From: Clostridiales bacterium
Lineage (GTDB): Bacteria; Bacillota; Clostridia; Oscillospirales; Acutalibacteraceae
Length of the DNA: 8,254 bases
Assembly (NCBI GenBank): GCA_020859725.1
Contig: JAJBVR010000194.1
Span: 1-8,254 of the forward strand
Direction of reading: 5' to 3'
The translations under genes were made by a program, and so were the position numbers. Shown in pieces: positions 5,300 to 8,254 of this stretch. The notes under the pieces were generated by a model that worked only from the letters and a program-made list of their open reading frames with translations, did no database searches and had not been told where the DNA came from. Position 1 is the first letter of the stretch; each line of letters begins with the position of its first letter.

Positions 5300-7153
5300 T
5301 CAATAATCAAAAGTTTCTTTTATATGTTTTTGCATATCGTCATACGCTGCGGCAACCGTTTTGCTTTTTGAGACCTCAGCCACGCCTACTCTCCACCATG
5401 ACTCAAATCCCGGAGTCATGGTTTTAGGCAGCACTTTTATATCGAAAACAACCGATTTAGTCTGCTTTGCGGCGTCTTTAAGTGCATTGCGAAGTTCATC
5501 CGATGTACGTATCGTATAGCTTTTAGCTCCGTAGCCCTCTGCTATTTTGGCAAAATCAACCGCAATTTCATCACCGTCAAGCATACCTGTAACGGGATTT
5601 CTTGCTCTGAACACCGTGCCGAAAGTATCCGTGCCCTGATTGTTTTGAAGATTTTCAATACAGCCCCATCCCATATTATCAAAAAGGCAAATATTAATTT
5701 TAAGATTTTCCTGCAGGGCAGTATACAGTTCAGAATGCCCCATAATAAAAGAGCCGTCTCCGCAAAAAGCATATACCTCGGCTTGCGGTTTTGCAAGCTT
5801 TGCACCCAATGCGCCGTTTACCTCATAGCCCATATTTGAATATCCGTATTCCATATGATATGTGCCTCTGTTTTTAGGGCGGAACAGGCGCTGCATATCC
5901 CCGGGAAGAGAACCAGCCGAGCCAAGGGCAATATCTTCATTTTCCATAAATTCATTTATAATGCCCAAAGCAAGCGTTTGATTTAAACCGCCCTCAAGCT
6001 CTGTTGAATAGTATTTATCAACTATAGAATCCCATTCGGCTTTTGCCTGCGTAATTTCATCCTTATATTCGCTTCTATATCCTTCCAAAGCGCCTGTGAT
6101 TGCAGAAAGCGCTTCTTTTGCGTCCGCCACAACAGCTTCGGCATCCATTTTATAAGCGTCAAACGGGCACACATTAATACCAAGCACTTTTCTGTTTTCA
6201 TTAAAAAGCCATTTTGATGACGTTGTAAAATCAGAAAATCTGGTGCCGACTCCTATAACAAGATCAGCGTCCCGGCCTATAACATTAGCGGCTTTCCCTC
6301 CGGTAACTCCTATACCGCCCAAATTCAGCGGATTGGACCAAGGCACAAGACTTTTTCCTGCCTGAGTTTCTCCGATTGGTATATTATACTTTTCCGCAAA
6401 TTCCAGAAGTTCTTTTTCTGCACCGCTGTAACGAACACCGCCGCCGCAAACAATTATGGGTTTTTTTGATGATTTTATAAGATTTACCGCTCTGCTTACC
6501 TGTGAAGCCGTTACAGGTCTTCTGTCCATATGCCAAACACGCTTTTGCAGGAAATGCTCCGGATAATCATATGCTTCTCCTTCAACATCCTGGGGCATAG
6601 CAAGGCAAACAGCTCCTGTATCGGCAGGATCGGTGAGAACGCGCATAGCGTTTATACAGGCCGTCATAAGCTGTTCCGGCCTTATAATCCTGTCAAAATA
6701 ATGGCAAACGCCTTTAAAAGCGTCTGTTACTGTTCTGCCGTAATTATCAAAAAACTCCGCCTGCTGAAGCACCGGGTCAGGCTGGCGGCAGGCAAAAGTA
6801 TCCCCGGGGAGCACAAGAAGCGGAATTCTGTTTGCAGTAGCGCAGCCGCAAGCCGTAACCATATTTGTTGCTCCCGGTCCGATGGAGGAAACGCACGGAA
6901 TAATTGCTTTTCTGTCCATCTGCTTGGCATAAGCAACTGCTGCCAAAGCCATATTCTGCTCGTTTTTACCCTGATAAAATTTTAAATTGTGGCCGCCCTG
7001 CTCAAGCGCCTGACCGACTCCCACAACACAGCCGTGACCGAATATTCCGAATATTCCCGAAACGAATTTTGTTTCTGTGCCGTCACGCTCAATATATTGA
7101 TTATCAAGAAATTTTACGAGCGCCTGAGCCATTGTTAATCTTTCTCTTTTCAT
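5300..7153 (-). CDS. iolD: 3D-(3,5/4)-trihydroxycyclohexane-1,2-dione hydrolase (ThDP-dependent)
   Basis: A 617-residue thiamine diphosphate enzyme of the acetolactate synthase-like fold; IolD proteins are usually about 620-645 residues. It opens the cyclohexanedione ring made by IolE to give 5-deoxy-glucuronate. The N-terminal Pyr domain carries GIFGIFGHG (33-41) and the GKNEQNMAL segment (62-70), whose E65 is the likely cofactor-activating glutamate. The central domain includes VCGGGVRYSG (235-244) and GVGTRFSDF (301-309). The C-terminal PP domain has the GDG motif (465-467) and its partner N493 (FDN) for metal and diphosphate binding. The end segment PGFESWWRVGVAEVS (581-595) is strongly IolD-like and separates it from acetolactate synthase. 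The ATG at 7153 has GAGGG (7163-7167) nine bases upstream, inside the last codons of iolG. Only five bases separate the two genes, which suggests coupled translation. Confidence 0.95.
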   Translation of the reverse strand: MKRERLTMAQALVKFLDNQYIERDGTETKFVSGIFGIFGHGCVVGVGQALEQGGHNLKFYQGKNEQNMALAAVAYAKQMDRKAIIPCVSSIGPGATNMVTACGCATANRIPLLVLPGDTFACRQPDPVLQQAEFFDNYGRTVTDAFKGVCHYFDRIIRPEQLMTACINAMRVLTDPADTGAVCLAMPQDVEGEAYDYPEHFLQKRVWHMDRRPVTASQVSRAVNLIKSSKKPIIVCGGGVRYSGAEKELLEFAEKYNIPIGETQAGKSLVPWSNPLNLGGIGVTGGKAANVIGRDADLVIGVGTRFSDFTTSSKWLFNENRKVLGINVCPFDAYKMDAEAVVADAKEALSAITGALEGYRSEYKDEITQAKAEWDSIVDKYYSTELEGGLNQTLALGIINEFMENEDIALGSAGSLPGDMQRLFRPKNRGTYHMEYGYSNMGYEVNGALGAKLAKPQAEVYAFCGDGSFIMGHSELYTALQENLKINICLFDNMGWGCIENLQNNQGTDTFGTVFRARNPVTGMLDGDEIAVDFAKIAEGYGAKSYTIRTSDELRNALKDAAKQTKSVVFDIKVLPKTMTPGFESWWRVGVAEVSKSKTVAAAYDDMQKHIKETFDY

Positions 7154-7158
7154 ATGTA

Positions 7159-8172
7159 TCAGCCCTCAATTTCGGAAAGTTTAACAGGTCTGTGCTCCGC
7201 AACGGATTTTTTAGCCGCAAGCCCCAGTCTGAGCGCCTCCAAGCCGTCATACACAGTGGTTTTGATTTGCTTATCATTTAAAACGCAGTCAACAAATTCC
7301 GCCATTTCATCTGTAAAAGACTGCATATATCTTTCAAGGAAGAAATACAGCGGTTTATCGGAAATATTTCCGTTCTCACCGATTACGGAAACATTTGTGG
7401 GCGTGTCGTTTGCCGCCGAAGCCTGAGCCTTTGAACCGAAAACCTCCAGACGCTGATCATATCCATAGGAAGCCTTGCGGCAGTTATCAATAACACCGAT
7501 TGCGCCGTTTTTAAACTTGAGGGAAATCAAAGCGGTGTCCGCATCTCCTGCTTTTCCTATTTCCGGATCAACCATAACGGCGGCATTAGCGTAAACCTCT
7601 TCAACCTCTGCGCCTATGAAGCGGGCCATATCAAAATCATGCACTGTCATATCAAGAAAGATTCCGCCCGAAACTTTAACATATTCGATTGACGGCGGTT
7701 CGGGATCACGGCTTGTGATTTTAATTGTTTGCAAATTACCGATTTCACCTTTATTTTCAAGGCGTTTAATTTGCGCGAAATTATGATCATAGCGCCTGTT
7801 GAATCCTATTTGGAGCTTAACTCCCGCTTTATCCACGGCTTCAATAACCTTTTTTATTTTTGCAACGGTTAAATCAACCGGCTTTTCGCAAAAGATATGT
7901 TTGCCTGCAAGCGCCGCCTTGCACGCAATATCAGCATGAGTATCTGTTGAAGAACAGATAAGCACCGCATTGATTTTCGGGTCGTTTAAAACATTATGAT
8001 AATCTTCATAATAAGCGGGTATTCCCAAATCCTGAGCAACCTTTTTTGCCCCGTCAACATAAATATCTGAAATCGCAGCAATTTCCGCCTGCGGAATATG
8101 ATAGGTTATCGACTTAGCGTGAACCTGACCAATACGCCCCGCACCGATAATTCCTATTTTAAGTTTTTCCAT
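7159..8172 (-). CDS. iolG: Inositol 2-dehydrogenase (Gfo/Idh/MocA family oxidoreductase)
   Basis: A 337-residue NAD-dependent dehydrogenase, the usual length. It oxidises myo-inositol (or a related inositol or sugar) to the 2-keto form, the first step before IolE and IolD. The N-terminal Rossmann fold has GIIGAGRIG (7-15), and D36 at the end of the second strand favours NAD over NADP. The catalytic set of the family is present: K97 in CEKPV, D174 and H178 in FLDMTVHDFDM. The Bacillus enzyme uses equivalent Lys, Asp and His residues. I chose the ATG at 8172, with AAAGAGG (8181-8187) eight bases upstream. An in-frame TTG at 8205 would add eleven residues that do not resemble the family N-terminus, and would put the ribosome binding site inside the gene. 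It is the first gene visible in the operon. Substrate choice among inositol isomers cannot be read from sequence alone. Confidence 0.92.
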   Translation of the reverse strand: MEKLKIGIIGAGRIGQVHAKSITYHIPQAEIAAISDIYVDGAKKVAQDLGIPAYYEDYHNVLNDPKINAVLICSSTDTHADIACKAALAGKHIFCEKPVDLTVAKIKKVIEAVDKAGVKLQIGFNRRYDHNFAQIKRLENKGEIGNLQTIKITSRDPEPPSIEYVKVSGGIFLDMTVHDFDMARFIGAEVEEVYANAAVMVDPEIGKAGDADTALISLKFKNGAIGVIDNCRKASYGYDQRLEVFGSKAQASAANDTPTNVSVIGENGNISDKPLYFFLERYMQSFTDEMAEFVDCVLNDKQIKTTVYDGLEALRLGLAAKKSVAEHRPVKLSEIEG

Positions 8173-8254
8173 AAATTTTACCTCTTTAAATAAATTTTTG
8201 CACAAACGGCAAATATATCAGCATTATTATCATATCATACGAAATACACTATTT
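8173..8254 (-). promoter_or_regulatory. Leader and probable control region upstream of iolG
   Basis: These 82 AT-rich bases hold the iolG ribosome binding site (8181-8187) and a short inverted repeat: TTTGC (8197-8201) and GCAAA (8209-8213), seven bases apart, a possible repressor operator. Several TATGAT- and GATAAT-like -10 candidates occur around 8225-8240 on the minus strand, but none has a convincing -35 box. The region probably contains the operon promoter, which I cannot place exactly. The window ends before any upstream gene appears. Confidence 0.35.

Noticed and set aside
5300..7153. Possibility that the ThDP enzyme is acetolactate synthase or another decarboxylase
   Set aside because: The N-terminal FGIFGHG segment, the PGFESWWRVG ending and its position between iolG and iolE all fit IolD.
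6530..7426. Plus-strand open frames of 90-151 codons opposite iolD and iolG
   Set aside because: They are antisense shadows of strongly conserved enzymes, with compositions typical of reverse-strand translation and no recognisable domain.
1..8254. Search for a defence system, CRISPR repeats, insertion sequences, phage genes, tRNAs or known riboswitches
   Set aside because: No direct repeat arrays, transposase or integrase-like proteins, tRNA-like cloverleafs or riboswitch cores were seen. All long frames are accounted for by housekeeping or metabolic genes.

Overview
This 8.25 kb window looks like chromosomal DNA from an anaerobic, low-to-mid GC Firmicute, probably a gut-type Clostridia. That is an inference from AT-rich intergenic regions, strong GGAGG-type ribosome binding sites, a YtvI-type (sporulation-associated) AI-2E family membrane protein, a short bacterial ferredoxin-thioredoxin reductase catalytic chain next to a thioredoxin, and clostridial-style amino acid ABC transporter proteins. 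No mobile element, CRISPR array, tRNA or rRNA was seen, and no gene appears broken.

Layout: one gene on the plus strand at the left edge (ytvI-like, 15-1223) converges on a block of eight minus-strand genes. A 13-bp hairpin with T-rich flanks on both strands (1230-1263) separates them. Read in the direction of transcription (right to left), the minus-strand block has three units. (1) iolG-iolD-iolE (8172 to 4376) is closed by a good intrinsic terminator (4318-4352). (2) An amino acid ABC uptake operon, substrate-binding lipoprotein, permease, ATPase (4254 to 1948), is driven by a near-consensus promoter (TTGACT-17-TAAAAT). It has a strand-specific hairpin between the binding-protein and permease genes. 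(3) A two-gene redox operon, FTR catalytic chain then thioredoxin (1853 to 1328), has its own extended -10 promoter just past the end of the ATPase gene.

How the genes work together: IolG oxidises myo-inositol to 2-keto-myo-inositol, IolE dehydrates it, and IolD hydrolyses the resulting ring dione to 5-deoxy-glucuronate. The later steps (IolB, IolC, IolJ) are not in the window, and the terminator after iolE shows they do not follow on this transcript. The ABC genes form a complete importer of the polar amino acid family. The FTR-like protein probably passes ferredoxin electrons to the adjacent thioredoxin.

Three genes have an in-frame TTG that would give a longer protein, but ribosome binding site placement favours an internal start: GTG at 1853 for the FTR protein, ATG at 5275 for iolE and ATG at 8172 for iolG. 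I see no convincing evidence of an entirely new system. The most interesting points are the FTR-thioredoxin pair with its shifted cysteine spacing, the binding protein lacking the usual carboxylate-binding arginine, and the compact iolGDE unit. No gap between genes exceeds about 125 bases.
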